Source: JAPLDP01 sp964628285 (GTDB lineage Bacteria; Bacteroidota; Bacteroidia; Bacteroidales; JAGONC01). From it: 64,000 nucleotides of DNA. Positions within the stretch are counted from its first letter, which is position 1. Each line of letters starts with the position of its first letter. Below are positions 29,950-38,962 of the stretch, one piece after another. A program made the position numbers and the translations under genes. The DNA is taken from contig CAZVNP010000007.1 of the NCBI GenBank assembly GCA_964628285.1, positions 20,183 through 84,182 of the forward strand, given 5' to 3'. Below the pieces are notes generated by a model, which did not search any database, was not told the origin of the DNA, and was given only the letters and a program-made list of their open reading frames with translations.

Positions 29950-30050
29950 TATTATTTTAATAGACTATGGTTTTCATTAAAACGTTCATGGTCCCATTCT
30001 GTTTTACCGGAAATCTTATTTTCATCACATATTCGATGGTCGGTTTCGAA

Positions 30051-31526
30051 TCACAGTAACTTCAGCTGACCATACCTGGAGGGCATGTGTTTGTACTTTT
30101 TTGACCTGAGGCCGATGTAACTCTTTTTGAAGAAAACAAATGTTTTTGTCTTATCAAGCTTCAGGTTTGAAAGGATGTTCTTATCCGTAGTTTTTCTGTA
30201 TCGTGTCACGTACTCGGTAATATCGGTAATATGACGAGGTTCATCGAACTTCATAAGGTACTCCTTAACCAGTGACTTAATGGTGCCTGTTTTAATATCA
30301 CCCCACTGTTTCAGGGCATAGGTGCTTGTTTTGCCGATGGCCACGATATCATCAATACTAAGTATGGACGACCGCAGCGATTCGATGTTATGAGGGGCTT
30401 TGTGTGACACACGTGCGAGCTCGCGGTGTATTTCTTTCAGATGTATGGGACGTCCCGCTTCGACAAGTATGGAGATGATGTACTCGGATAGTTTGACCAG
30501 GGTGTTCCGCGGGAAAATGAACTGGTTCTCTTTATTGATGTCAAGGTTCAGCTCTATCTTGGCAATGTTTCTGCAAATGGGCTTCACCCGTTTGAAAACG
30601 GCCGCATCGGGCGATTTCAGATATTGACTGACCAATTGATCAAAGTCTTCGGTATAAGTATTTTCTATCCTTTGTTCCAGCCGCTGTTGCAAGTCATTGA
30701 AGAAATCGGCAAAACGGAATTGTTTGGCGAGGTCGTTTTTTACAAGAAAATAGTTATCAAAGATTTTTTCCTTATCCTGGAACATGGTGTAACTCTTCAC
30801 ATAGAGCAGGGAGAATATCAGGGCATAGAATTTAGCCGTGAACTCAAGTTCTTCCATCCTGTTGATCTCCCTGGCTGTCATCAAATTGATCAGGATATAA
30901 TCGGCACGGATATCCAGGTCGTAATGAAAGTAATTCTTCAGGTAATCCTGTTCGCTGGTGAGACGGGCAATGGCATCTTCGAGCTTGTAAGGGATCATCT
31001 GGGCTATTTGCCTGATCCGTTCCCTGGTGATATCATAAAGGTCTCCAATGGATTGTAGGGTCATTTTCTCGGTGTTGGTCAGAAAACCGAAATTATGCTG
31101 AAAGATAAAGAACTCCCGGTCATTGAGGATCATTTTCAGGATCAAAAGGATGTACTTAAAGTAGGGAAATTTCTTGCTGAAAAAGCTTTCACGGAAAACC
31201 TCCGTTTCGACGGAAGGTATACCATAGGTTTCGTAACAGAAGAATTTAAACCGTTCAAAAATTTCACTTTCTTCGCTTACCTCCAGATCGTCGATAGTGA
31301 CCCCATACAGTGTAATGTATTTTTCCGATAAGCGGATCAGTTCCTTGTTGGTCTTTTCACCGCAATTCCGTATTTTTTTAAAATTACCGTTCTTCAGGTA
31401 ATAGAGAAGAATTTTTTTCAGGTTGTCTAAAGAACCTTTGAGGCAAACATTTTTTGTTCTCTCGGAAAGATTTTCGAATCTTTTTAATTCTTCAATATGA
31501 TAATTTGTGAAATTATTGTTATCCAT
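30051..31526 (-). CDS. Sigma-like DNA-binding protein (alpha-CTD-like, sigma region 4-like, HARE-HTH-like domains)
   Basis: A 491-residue cytoplasmic protein with no signal or membrane segment. About residues 25-70 resemble the helix-hairpin-helix fold of the RNA polymerase alpha C-terminal domain (FKKIRNCGEKTNKELIRLSE). About 137-190 resemble sigma region 4.2, with LQSIGDLYDITRERIRQIAQ. About 350-410 look like a HARE-HTH winged helix (GRPIHLKEIHRELARVSHK...ILSIDDIVAIGKTSTYALKQW), followed by a second possible winged helix (about 415-475). The middle (about 190-345) is helical and unassigned. It may be a transcription or DNA-repair associated regulator. Monocistronic, minus strand. Domain calls come from motif reading only. 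Confidence 0.65.
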   Translation of the reverse strand: MDNNNFTNYHIEELKRFENLSERTKNVCLKGSLDNLKKILLYYLKNGNFKKIRNCGEKTNKELIRLSEKYITLYGVTIDDLEVSEESEIFERFKFFCYETYGIPSVETEVFRESFFSKKFPYFKYILLILKMILNDREFFIFQHNFGFLTNTEKMTLQSIGDLYDITRERIRQIAQMIPYKLEDAIARLTSEQDYLKNYFHYDLDIRADYILINLMTAREINRMEELEFTAKFYALIFSLLYVKSYTMFQDKEKIFDNYFLVKNDLAKQFRFADFFNDLQQRLEQRIENTYTEDFDQLVSQYLKSPDAAVFKRVKPICRNIAKIELNLDINKENQFIFPRNTLVKLSEYIISILVEAGRPIHLKEIHRELARVSHKAPHNIESLRSSILSIDDIVAIGKTSTYALKQWGDIKTGTIKSLVKEYLMKFDEPRHITDITEYVTRYRKTTDKNILSNLKLDKTKTFVFFKKSYIGLRSKKYKHMPSRYGQLKLL

Positions 31527-31618
31527 AGGTTGGGTATTGAAAGGGACACAAATATAACAAATACAAATGTAAAAAGCAAGTGCTTTTTAAATAAAGTTTT
31601 TTAAAAATGAAAATATTT

Positions 31619-32404
31619 TTACACCATCACTTTACAGGTTGTTTTTCTTCTGAACTCAAAACAGATAATTGCGCACGCTATGGCGGCATTCAGTGACTCG
31701 GGCGTGTTGGATGTGCCGGGAGAGTAAGAAGGAACAGAGATTCTTTTTTTTATGAATGGTAGAACGGCAGGAGATATACCATTGGATTCATTCCCGATAA
31801 CGATCAGGCTATGATTGCTGAGCGTCATATTAACAATATTTTCACCATCCGTCATTGCTCCATATACGACAACATCGGGATGGATTTTTTCCAGGAGGGT
31901 AATAAGGTCAGTGTAAATGACTTTCACTCTGGCAATGGAGCCCATGGTGGCCTGAACGACCTTGGGATTGAATACATCCACGCAATGAGGAGAACAGAAA
32001 ATGGTTTTGAATCCGAACCAGTCGGCGGTGCGGATGATGGTACCGAGGTTGCCGGGATCGCGGATGTCATCGAGCACCAGCGCCGGACCTGCGGAAAAGT
32101 CAGGCAGAACGGGTTCGTAAGCGGTGATTTCGACGACAGCCAGCACGTCAGGGGCTGTGGTCAGCAATGTGATGCGTTCAAGCTCGGCCGCCGTCACGCA
32201 GAAGGTCTCAACACGGGCATATTGTAACAAATCACGGTGACGCTCCAGCCAGGGAGCGGTAGCATAAACGGCTTTCACACGGAAGGAACTGTTTAACAGC
32301 TCACCAACCAGCTTGCTGCCTTCGGCAATGAATTCGCCGTAGGCCGTTCTGTACTTGCCGTGTTTTAAGGTGTTTAAGCGCTTGATCTGACCTTTGGATA
32401 ACAT
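31619..32404 (-). CDS. TrmH/SpoU-family RNA 2'-O-methyltransferase
   Basis: A SPOUT-fold rRNA/tRNA ribose methyltransferase. The N-terminal substrate-binding domain contains YGEFIAEGSKLVGELL. The catalytic domain has the three SpoU motifs: LDDIRDPGNLGTIIRTADWFG, LIVIGNESNGISPAVL and SVPSYSPGTSNTPESLNAAIACAI. The chosen start gives MLSKGQIKRLNTLKHGKYR, typical of the family. ATG at 32413 and TTG at 32431 are alternatives. The exact RNA target cannot be told from sequence. Confidence 0.9.
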   Translation of the reverse strand: MLSKGQIKRLNTLKHGKYRTAYGEFIAEGSKLVGELLNSSFRVKAVYATAPWLERHRDLLQYARVETFCVTAAELERITLLTTAPDVLAVVEITAYEPVLPDFSAGPALVLDDIRDPGNLGTIIRTADWFGFKTIFCSPHCVDVFNPKVVQATMGSIARVKVIYTDLITLLEKIHPDVVVYGAMTDGENIVNMTLSNHSLIVIGNESNGISPAVLPFIKKRISVPSYSPGTSNTPESLNAAIACAIICFEFRRKTTCKVMV

Positions 32405-32433
32405 GGGCTGCATGTGAAAGCACAAGGACAAAA

Positions 32434-32478
32434 ATAAAAAAAACCGGTGACCTGATCAAACCGCTCCTGTCACCGGGT
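32434..32478 (-). terminator. Rho-independent terminator of the rpsF-rpsR-rplI operon
   Basis: A perfect 8-base inverted repeat (CCGGTGAC at 32444-32451 with GTCACCGG at 32469-32476, loop 17 bases) is followed on the minus strand by a T-rich tract. It lies just past the rplI stop. Confidence 0.75.
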
Positions 32479-32498
32479 TTTCCGAAAGATCCGCCGGG

Positions 32499-32948
32499 TT
32501 ACTCGGCGAAAACCTCAAAATTAATGGTGACCTGGATATTCTTGTACAGGTGAAGCGTGGCTTTATAGGTACCCAGATCTTTTATCGATTCACCATCGAC
32601 GATGATTTTTTTCCTGTCGATCTCATAATTGAATTGCTCCTTGATAGCGTCGGCAATCTGAAGAGCGTTGACCGAACCGAAGATGCGGCCCGTGGAAGCG
32701 GCTTTGGCGCCTATTTTTACGGTGATATTTTCAATGGCTTTGGCCAAAGCTTCGGCTTCTTTCTTCAGTTTCTCTTCTTTAAAGGCCCTTTGTCTGACAG
32801 TTTCAGACAGCACCTTTTTGTTCGCCGGTGTGGCCAGGATGGCAAAACCTTGCGGAATAAGGTAATTACGGGCATAACCCCGTTTCACATTAACCACATC
32901 GTTGGCATGCCCGACATTGGCAACATCTTTTTTAAGAATGACCTCCAT
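32499..32948 (-). CDS. rplI: 50S ribosomal protein L9
   Basis: Binds 23S rRNA domain V. The 149 residues begin MEVILKKDVANVGHANDVVNVKRGYARNYLIP, the L9 N-terminal signature, followed by the long connecting helix and the C-terminal domain (KIGAKAASTGRIFGSVNALQIADAI). Last gene of rpsF-rpsR-rplI, followed by a hairpin terminator. Confidence 0.97.
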   Translation of the reverse strand: MEVILKKDVANVGHANDVVNVKRGYARNYLIPQGFAILATPANKKVLSETVRQRAFKEEKLKKEAEALAKAIENITVKIGAKAASTGRIFGSVNALQIADAIKEQFNYEIDRKKIIVDGESIKDLGTYKATLHLYKNIQVTINFEVFAE

Positions 32949-32958
32949 AACATCCTCC

Positions 32959-33231
32959 CTATTTTAACAAATCGGCCACATAGGGTAATAAGGCGAGATG
33001 CCGTGCCCTTTTAATGGCTTGTGCCACTTTCTTCTGGTATTTTGTTGAGGTGCCGGTAATACGCCGGGGCAGTATCTTACCCTGCTCATTCACAAATTTC
33101 AACAGGAAATCAGCATCTTTATAGTCGATATATTTGATGCCGAGTTTTTTGAAACGGCAATACTTTTTCTTTTTTATATCGACGGCAATCGGCGTTAAAT
33201 ATTTAATTTCTGAATTGCCCTGGTTTGTCAT
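32959..33231 (-). CDS. rpsR: 30S ribosomal protein S18
   Basis: A 90-residue protein with the S18 core [63 protein letters not shown]. It sits 10 bases upstream of rplI and 27 bases downstream of rpsF. S18 and S6 bind together on the small-subunit platform, which fits their order here. No ssb gene lies between rpsF and rpsR, as is usual in Bacteroidota. Confidence 0.97.
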   Translation of the reverse strand: MTNQGNSEIKYLTPIAVDIKKKKYCRFKKLGIKYIDYKDADFLLKFVNEQGKILPRRITGTSTKYQKKVAQAIKRARHLALLPYVADLLK

Positions 33232-33258
33232 TTTGCTGTTCTTTGTTTATTGGATGGA

Positions 33259-33624
33259 TTATTCTTCCTCTTTCAATTCAGGCATTTTGTTCGCATCCTT
33301 TTTTGAGCGTTTCTTTTCATTGTAAGTAATGGCATGTTTGTCAAGACTGACGGTAAGAAAGCGCAGGACGCGTTCATCGCGTTTATAAGCTGTCTCAAGG
33401 TCTTTAATCACCTCTGCTTCGGCTTTGAACTCGATGAGGTGATAGAAACCCGATGATTTCTTTTGTATGGGATAGGCCAGTTTACGCAGGCCCCAGTTAT
33501 TTTCAAAAATAATGGTAGCACCCTTCTCTTTTAGCAACGAACTGAATTTTTCAACCGTCTCCTTCATTTGTTCATCCGACAGCACCGGCGTCATGATGAA
33601 AACGGTTTCGTATTGATTCAACAT
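33259..33624 (-). CDS. rpsF: 30S ribosomal protein S6
   Basis: A 121-residue protein with [23 protein letters not shown] and the conserved [25 protein letters not shown]. The acidic C-terminal tail ([14 protein letters not shown]) is longer than the minimum S6. First gene of the rpsF-rpsR-rplI operon. Confidence 0.97.
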   Translation of the reverse strand: MLNQYETVFIMTPVLSDEQMKETVEKFSSLLKEKGATIIFENNWGLRKLAYPIQKKSSGFYHLIEFKAEAEVIKDLETAYKRDERVLRFLTVSLDKHAITYNEKKRSKKDANKMPELKEEE

Positions 33625-33750
33625 CTCACAAGCGTTTTAAATCTTTTTAAAGGTGAAAAAGGAGTGCAAAATTAGAAAATATATTTTACACTGCAAATTA
33701 AAAATCCTTCAAAATGAAAATAACAGGCAGGGCTGTCACATAAGGCTCCT

Positions 33751-34896
33751 TCAAAGTGCATCCACGATAGTCTGACAGATGCATTCAGCGGCTTTGCCAT
33801 CGCCGAAGACTTTGGGAAAGCCTGGCGTTGAGGACGACACCAGCCGCCGGTAAGCGTCATGGATTTGTTGCTCATCGGTATCGGTCAGCACCCCGGCCTG
33901 GTTGTCAATGATTTCGGTCCATTCCGTCACAGACCGCAGAATGATAACTGGTTTGTTAAAAAAGTAGGCTTCCTTTTGCACGCCACCTGAATCGGTCAGG
34001 ATGATCCTGGCATGTCTCTCAAGCTTGAGCATGTCGAAAAAAGAAAGGGGGGGCATGATCCTGACCATGGGATCGCCCGTCATATCATGATACAGTCTGG
34101 TGTCAAGGCTTTTCTTTAGCAATTTGGATGTTCTGGGGTGCAGGGGTATGACCACGGGGATGCGATGCTCAGCCGACAGGCCATGGAGGGCTCTGAAAAT
34201 GGCATTGAGGCGATGGGGCTGGTCGGTATTGTGATCGCGGTGAACCGTAGCCAGGATGTATTCACCCGATGACAAACGGTTATCGTCCAGGATGGACGAC
34301 GTGGTCTCGGCTTGCCGGGCATAGTGAATCACATGATCGTACATCACGTCGCCAGACAGGATGGTGAGGGGATGATTGATATCAAAGGGGGGTGTGGTGC
34401 GTATGTTTATGCCCTCTCCGGCGAGGTTATTGATGGCGGTGAGGGTAGGGCAGAAGAGAAAAGCGGAGAGGTGATCGCACACCACCCTGTTGATTTCCTC
34501 GGGCATGGATTTATCGTGCGAACGCAATCCTGCCTCCACATGTGCAATGGGAACGTGAAGCTTGGAGGCGGCGAGGGCTCCCGCCAGCGTGGAGTTGGTA
34601 TCGCCATAAAGCATGATGAGGTCGGGTTGGACCTGAAGGGCGGTTTTTTCGATGCCGGATATCATTTTGGCTGTCTGGCGGCCATGCGTCCCCGGACCGG
34701 CATTGAGATTATAATCCGGTACGGGCAGCTGCAAGCCGGTGAAGAATATCCCCGACATGTTTTCATCGTAATGTTGACCGGTGTGCAGGATGATCTCCCT
34801 AATGGCATGATGGTACTGGCCGGTGATGACACGGTGAATGGCCGCCTCCTTGATGAACTGCGGCCTGGCTCCTACGACAGAGAGAACTTTGATCAT
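33751..34896 (-). CDS. wecB: UDP-N-acetylglucosamine 2-epimerase (non-hydrolysing)
   Basis: Interconverts UDP-GlcNAc and UDP-ManNAc for surface polysaccharide. The 381 residues show VVGARPQFIKEAAIHR, ILHTGQHYDENMSG, YGDTNSTLAGALAA, HVEAGLRSHDKSMPEEINR, TVHRDHNTD, PLHPRTSK and LTDSGGVQKEAYFFNKPVI, a complete family signature. It stands alone between rpsF and radC. Confidence 0.95.
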   Translation of the reverse strand: MIKVLSVVGARPQFIKEAAIHRVITGQYHHAIREIILHTGQHYDENMSGIFFTGLQLPVPDYNLNAGPGTHGRQTAKMISGIEKTALQVQPDLIMLYGDTNSTLAGALAASKLHVPIAHVEAGLRSHDKSMPEEINRVVCDHLSAFLFCPTLTAINNLAGEGINIRTTPPFDINHPLTILSGDVMYDHVIHYARQAETTSSILDDNRLSSGEYILATVHRDHNTDQPHRLNAIFRALHGLSAEHRIPVVIPLHPRTSKLLKKSLDTRLYHDMTGDPMVRIMPPLSFFDMLKLERHARIILTDSGGVQKEAYFFNKPVIILRSVTEWTEIIDNQAGVLTDTDEQQIHDAYRRLVSSSTPGFPKVFGDGKAAECICQTIVDAL

Positions 34897-34951
34897 GCCG
34901 TCATACTACATTATATTCCCCTGAATCAGTACAATAACGAATCGGAACAGG

Positions 34952-35650
34952 CTAAATCTTGCCTTCATCTGCAAAGCTATAATAGTTTTCGTCACCGACA
35001 ATCACATGATCAAGTATTTCCAGATCGAGAAATTTACCGGCTTCGATCAGTTTGTGTGTCAGCTGGATATCGGCCTGACTGGGATCAGTGTTGCCCGAGG
35101 GATGGTTATGGCACAGGATGATGCAGGAGGCATAGTGGTCGAGGGCGAGTTTAAATATCTTCTTGGGATCGGCCACGGTACCCGAGATGCCGCCATCGCT
35201 TATCTTTTCGATGGCGAGGATGCGGTTAGCCCGGTTCAAAAGCATGATCCAGAAAGCTTCATAGTTTTTTTCCGCCACTTTGCTTTGGAACACCTCAAAA
35301 GCATCATGGCTGCTTTGGATTTTTTTTCTGTCGACGACCTCTGAGGCCCGGCGGCGCCGGCCCAGCTCCAGGGCCGCCAGAATGGTCACGGCTTTGGCCG
35401 GTCCCACGCCGTGTATTTTTTTCAGATCGCTGACGGTGAGCTTCGACAGCTCAATGAGGTTCCCATGGACCCGGTGCAGGATTTCTTTGGCCAGGTCGAC
35501 GGCCGACAGGTGCTGGCTGCCTGAACCGAGCAGAATGGCCAGGAGCTCCGCATCACTGAGGGTGTGCTTGCCCTTGAGCAGAAGCTTCTCACGTGGACGG
35601 TCATCTTCAGCCCAGCAGTTGATAGGCAGATATGTAGTGTCGTTTTCCAT
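34952..35650 (-). CDS. radC: RadC/JAB-domain protein
   Basis: A 232-residue protein with an N-terminal helix-hairpin-helix part (RPREKLLLKGKHTLSDAELLAILLGSG, IHGVGPAKAVTILAALELGRR) and a C-terminal JAB/MPN metal site (CHNHPSGNTDPSQADIQLT). The role of RadC in repair is disputed; the fold suggests a metal-dependent hydrolase. A hairpin terminator separates it from rpsT upstream. Confidence 0.94.
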   Translation of the reverse strand: MENDTTYLPINCWAEDDRPREKLLLKGKHTLSDAELLAILLGSGSQHLSAVDLAKEILHRVHGNLIELSKLTVSDLKKIHGVGPAKAVTILAALELGRRRRASEVVDRKKIQSSHDAFEVFQSKVAEKNYEAFWIMLLNRANRILAIEKISDGGISGTVADPKKIFKLALDHYASCIILCHNHPSGNTDPSQADIQLTHKLIEAGKFLDLEILDHVIVGDENYYSFADEGKI

Positions 35651-35693
35651 GGATCACAGTTGTTAATCCAAAAATGAGCCGGATTGTGACCAT

Positions 35694-35726
35694 AAAAAAA
35701 GCCTTTTCTTTCAGGAAAAGGCTTTT
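35694..35726 (-). terminator. Hairpin terminator after rpsT
   Basis: GCCTTTTC (35701-35708) pairs with GAAAAGGC (35714-35721) around a 5-base loop. A run of 7 T follows on the minus strand and 5 T on the plus strand, so it could work both ways. It lies just past the rpsT stop. Confidence 0.8.
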
Positions 35727-35748
35727 TGCCGGAAAAAATATCTTTAAA

Positions 35749-36003
35749 TCAGGAGAGTGTTTCCAGATGTTTTGTCAGCTTCGATTTAAGGTTCGAGGCT
35801 TTGTTCTTATGGATAATGGAGCGTTTGGCATTTTTATCGATCAGCGAGATCAATGCCGGCAACTGCTCCTCAGCTTCCTTCTTGCTGGTGAGGCTCCTGA
35901 ACGTACGGATGGCATGACGCATGGTCTTGGCATAATAGCGGTTATGTTCCTTACGGCTTTTCTCCTGTCGGATCCGTTTTATTGCTGATGGATGATCGGC
36001 CAT
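35749..36003 (-). CDS. rpsT: 30S ribosomal protein S20
   Basis: An 84-residue, Lys/Arg-rich helical protein starting MADHPSAIKRIRQEKSRKEHNRYYAKTMR and ending NKASNLKSKLTKHLE. It binds the 16S rRNA 5' domain. It lies 20 bases downstream of tRNA-Glu on the same strand and is followed by a hairpin terminator. Confidence 0.95.
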   Translation of the reverse strand: MADHPSAIKRIRQEKSRKEHNRYYAKTMRHAIRTFRSLTSKKEAEEQLPALISLIDKNAKRSIIHKNKASNLKSKLTKHLETLS

Positions 36004-36023
36004 GGTTTGATGTTTTGTTTGAG

Positions 36024-36095
36024 TAGCCCGTAGGGGAATCGAACCCCTGTTACCAGGATGAAAACCTGACGTCCTAACCCCTAGACGAACGGGCC
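36024..36095 (-). tRNA. tRNA-Glu (anticodon TTC)
   Basis: Read on the minus strand, the 72 bases fold as a cloverleaf. The acceptor GGCCCGT pairs with ACGGGCT (one G-T pair at the end), the anticodon stem TCAGG/CCTGG encloses the loop TTTTCAT with anticodon TTC, and the T-arm holds GGTTCGATTCC. No CCA is encoded. Confidence 0.93.
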
Positions 36096-36247
36096 CGATT
36101 TAATCCTGTTACGGGAGTGCAAATGTAGAACTTTTTTTGCTTCACACAAACAGAGGGGATAAAATTTTATATGAGGCCCTTTGACACCTTACCGGAGAGA
36201 TCGCCCTGACAGCTTATCCATGATCCCGGGGATAGACTCGGATGATA

Positions 36248-36940
36248 TCATGGCGACGGTAACGTCAGCTCTTCATGGTCACCCTGGAATTTGAATCCCA
36301 GACGCTTGCCCGTTTTGATCTTCATGCTGTCGAGAGTGTTTAGCAGATCCTGTACGGTCACCTCTTTCACATTTTCAAAGGGTGGGGTCAGCAAATCGAA
36401 ATTGACCGTATACAGAATGGCTGACTCAATGATCTGGCGTGCCGCCCTTTCGTCCATCACCGCCTGGCCGAAATTATTGAACAGGTATCCGATCTCACGT
36501 TTACCCTCGATGAAATAGTGCAGGTCCTTATTGATGAAGATACGTCCGATGAGGTAGCCCACATCGTTAAAACGGTTGTACCTGAATGAGTCGGCCAGGA
36601 AGTTGTAAATGTTGATCATGCCACAGTACGACCGCTCTTTGTCATCGCGAATGTACTGTGTTTTCATCACCTCATGATATCGTGAGAATTCGAAGATGTT
36701 GGTGTGCATCATGAAAATCAGCATGTCACCGGCAAATTCCAGCTCGAATTGAAAGTCACCTTTATCGGAATACACAAAGGGGATGCTTTGTTGTTTCTGA
36801 ATGTCAAGCCGGCTATATTCCTCCGACAGCGACGCGAGAATTTTCTTGAACAGTTTAAATGTGCTGAAGGTGTGGTTGTAAACACCCTGTTTTAGTGATC
36901 CTTTGCTGATGATGATGTTAAAAAGTTCGTTTTCCCCCAT
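36248..36940 (-). CDS. Conserved hypothetical protein
   Basis: A 230-residue soluble protein without signal peptide or membrane helix. It is mostly alternating helix and strand with many aromatic residues (FEFSRYHEVMKTQYIRDDK, YCGMINIYNFLADSFRYNRF, YLIGRIFINKDLHYFIEGKREIGYLF). I do not recognise the family with confidence. It looks like a full-length Bacteroidota protein of ordinary composition. It lies between tRNA-Glu and porT on the same strand, with no clear operon partner. Confidence 0.75.
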   Translation of the reverse strand: MGENELFNIIISKGSLKQGVYNHTFSTFKLFKKILASLSEEYSRLDIQKQQSIPFVYSDKGDFQFELEFAGDMLIFMMHTNIFEFSRYHEVMKTQYIRDDKERSYCGMINIYNFLADSFRYNRFNDVGYLIGRIFINKDLHYFIEGKREIGYLFNNFGQAVMDERAARQIIESAILYTVNFDLLTPPFENVKEVTVQDLLNTLDSMKIKTGKRLGFKFQGDHEELTLPSP

Positions 36941-36997
36941 GAGATTAAATCTATTTGTGAAGTAAAAATATGAAAAAAAAGTTTCGTTTCATAATCA

Positions 36998-37774
36998 TTA
37001 TTCAAATGTGAAGGAAAGCTGGAATATTTTGGATGTCAGTTTATCGATGGAAGAGGTATAAATGTTTTGTTCCCTGACAAGAATGTTGGTCAGGCCGTAC
37101 GACATTTTAATCTCCACACCGAATTTGAAATAGGTGGTATAGAAGTCCCATCCGACACCGACGTCGGCCAGGATGTCATTTTTATTCAGCCGTACATGTT
37201 TGTTATCCAGTTCATCCTGGTTTTTCTTGGCTTCGGAGGCCAGGTCAAGGCTGTACTTCATTCCGGCCAGGATATAGGCTCTGGCATTATTATAACGTTT
37301 GGATTTATATTTAATATGAAGGGGAAAATCCACATAGGTCGAATAGACTTTTTTAGTCTGTTTGAATTCCTTTTCCGTGCCGTTTGTCAGCGCCTGGATT
37401 TTATAAATGAGATCGCGTTCCCCGAAAGCCAGGTCAGGCACGAACCTCAGGTCAAAGTATTCGCTTATGCGCAGATTTGACACGATACCGATGGTAAATC
37501 CGAACGTATTCAGGTTTTCCAGTACGAGGACACGGGCCGAATCAGCGTTGAAATCGGGAAGCTTCAAGCCCTGGTACCATATCTTTTGCAGATCACTTGT
37601 CGGCTTGATGGTAAAAAACATCTGGTTGACATCCAGACTGAAACCAAAATGGTAAGGTACATTGTCGTACCATTGCAGATTGAGGACTTTTTTGGTCATC
37701 TGCCCTGAGACTTGCTGTGTATAAAAAAATGCCGTGAGGAGGGTGATGGTCAGTATGAGTCTGCAAATCTTCAA
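36998..37774 (-). CDS. porT: PorT family type IX secretion outer-membrane protein
   Basis: A 258-residue outer-membrane beta-barrel with signal peptide up to VSGQ. Landmarks of PorT are YHFGFSLDVNQMFFTIKP, GFTIGIVSNLRISEYFDLRFVPDLAFGERDLIY, STYVDFPLHIKYKSKRYNNARAYILAGMKYSLDLAS, YFKFGVEIKMSYGLTNILVRE and the final LTSKIFQLSFTFE. PorT is required for T9SS. The only start that keeps the signal peptide is TTG at 37774: no ATG lies in frame between it and an upstream stop. The next ATG (MTKKVLNLQ) would remove the signal. Confidence 0.88.
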   Translation of the reverse strand: MKICRLILTITLLTAFFYTQQVSGQMTKKVLNLQWYDNVPYHFGFSLDVNQMFFTIKPTSDLQKIWYQGLKLPDFNADSARVLVLENLNTFGFTIGIVSNLRISEYFDLRFVPDLAFGERDLIYKIQALTNGTEKEFKQTKKVYSTYVDFPLHIKYKSKRYNNARAYILAGMKYSLDLASEAKKNQDELDNKHVRLNKNDILADVGVGWDFYTTYFKFGVEIKMSYGLTNILVREQNIYTSSIDKLTSKIFQLSFTFE

Positions 37775-37928
37775 GTGAAAGGCAATTATATGCTTAATAA
37801 CGAGTGGTGAAAATTTTTATTTTTATGGATGTTGAATTACATCCGCAAATTTAGTGAATATTATTTTTTGCATTCCGTGGCATATCATCTGTTGCTTAAG
37901 CACGATCCCGGATCCTGTGAAAGGTATT

Positions 37929-38945
37929 TCAGTCAATGCAGTACAATCCTTTTACTTCTTTAATGAATCGGTCCTTATTGACAGGCACCACCCCGACATA
38001 TTCACAGACGAGGCCTCCGGCGAGGTTTGAAATAGTGGCTGTATCATAAGGTGAGAAATGAGAGGCCATACAGAGTGAGGCTACGCTGACAACCGTGTCA
38101 CCGGCACCCGACACATCGGCAATCGTCCTGATATGGGCCGGGATGTGGTACGTATTAATGGTATCTTTTTCTTTGGTTGACAGGAAAACGCCACGTTCCG
38201 ATAGAGTGACCAGGATGTTCATGATATTTTTTTCCAGTTGGAAATCCAGAACGGTTTTACGGAGAGCCTCCATATCTTCGATGTCGATATCAGCCCTGCA
38301 ACCGTCGAGCAGCTCTTTCAGGTTAGGCTTGAACAGCATGAGATCCCTGTAGTGGTCGAAGTTTCTTTTTTTTGGGTCAACCGCTAAGGGTATACCCCTT
38401 TCATTAGCCGTGGTGATGATGCGGTTGATGACAGGTAATGAAAGAACGCCTTTGTTGTAATCCTGTATGATGATCGCATCAAATTGATTTTCCGACAGAA
38501 GCTTTTCAAAACGGTAAAACAGCTTGGCGTATTCTTCCTGGTCCAGATCGTTGTCGGCTTCTTCATCCACCCTGATGAGCTGGTGACTATTACCTATCAC
38601 CCTGAATTTGGTAGTAGTCAGCCTTTTCTTGCTTCGAATGATTCCTTCACCGGTGATGGCTTCCTGTTCGAGCAGGTGCAGGAATTCATCGCCCCTGCTA
38701 TCATTGCCGATGACGGAACAGAGCAGGGGGTGTGCCCCCAGGGCTTTTATATTCAGTGCGACATTAGCTGCGCCGCCAAGCATGCTCGACCGTTTGTTCA
38801 CTTTTACCACAGGCACCGGTGCTTCAGGTGAGATACGGTCGACATGACCCCAGATATAGGCATCGATCATTACATCACCGACAATAAGGATTTTTTTTGC
38901 CGGCAGGGTTTCAAAAAACGACGTTATTTGCTCACTGGTCAGCAT
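37929..38945 (-). CDS. D-glycero-beta-D-manno-heptose-7-phosphate kinase (RfaE1/HldE kinase domain)
   Basis: A 338-residue PfkB-family kinase. GDVMIDAYIWGHVDRISPEAPVPVVKVNKRSSMLGGAANVALNIKALG is the RfaE/HldE signature and DVSGAGDTVVSVASL is the PfkB active-site motif with the catalytic Asp. Only the kinase domain is present; the nucleotidyltransferase half of HldE is absent. It belongs to ADP-heptose synthesis, whose epimerase gene rfaD lies about 9 kb away. The ATG before LTSEQITSFF is chosen; a longer frame runs into the upstream aminotransferase gene. Confidence 0.88.
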   Translation of the reverse strand: MLTSEQITSFFETLPAKKILIVGDVMIDAYIWGHVDRISPEAPVPVVKVNKRSSMLGGAANVALNIKALGAHPLLCSVIGNDSRGDEFLHLLEQEAITGEGIIRSKKRLTTTKFRVIGNSHQLIRVDEEADNDLDQEEYAKLFYRFEKLLSENQFDAIIIQDYNKGVLSLPVINRIITTANERGIPLAVDPKKRNFDHYRDLMLFKPNLKELLDGCRADIDIEDMEALRKTVLDFQLEKNIMNILVTLSERGVFLSTKEKDTINTYHIPAHIRTIADVSGAGDTVVSVASLCMASHFSPYDTATISNLAGGLVCEYVGVVPVNKDRFIKEVKGLYCID

Positions 38946-38962
38946 CACTTCATTTTGTTTAC

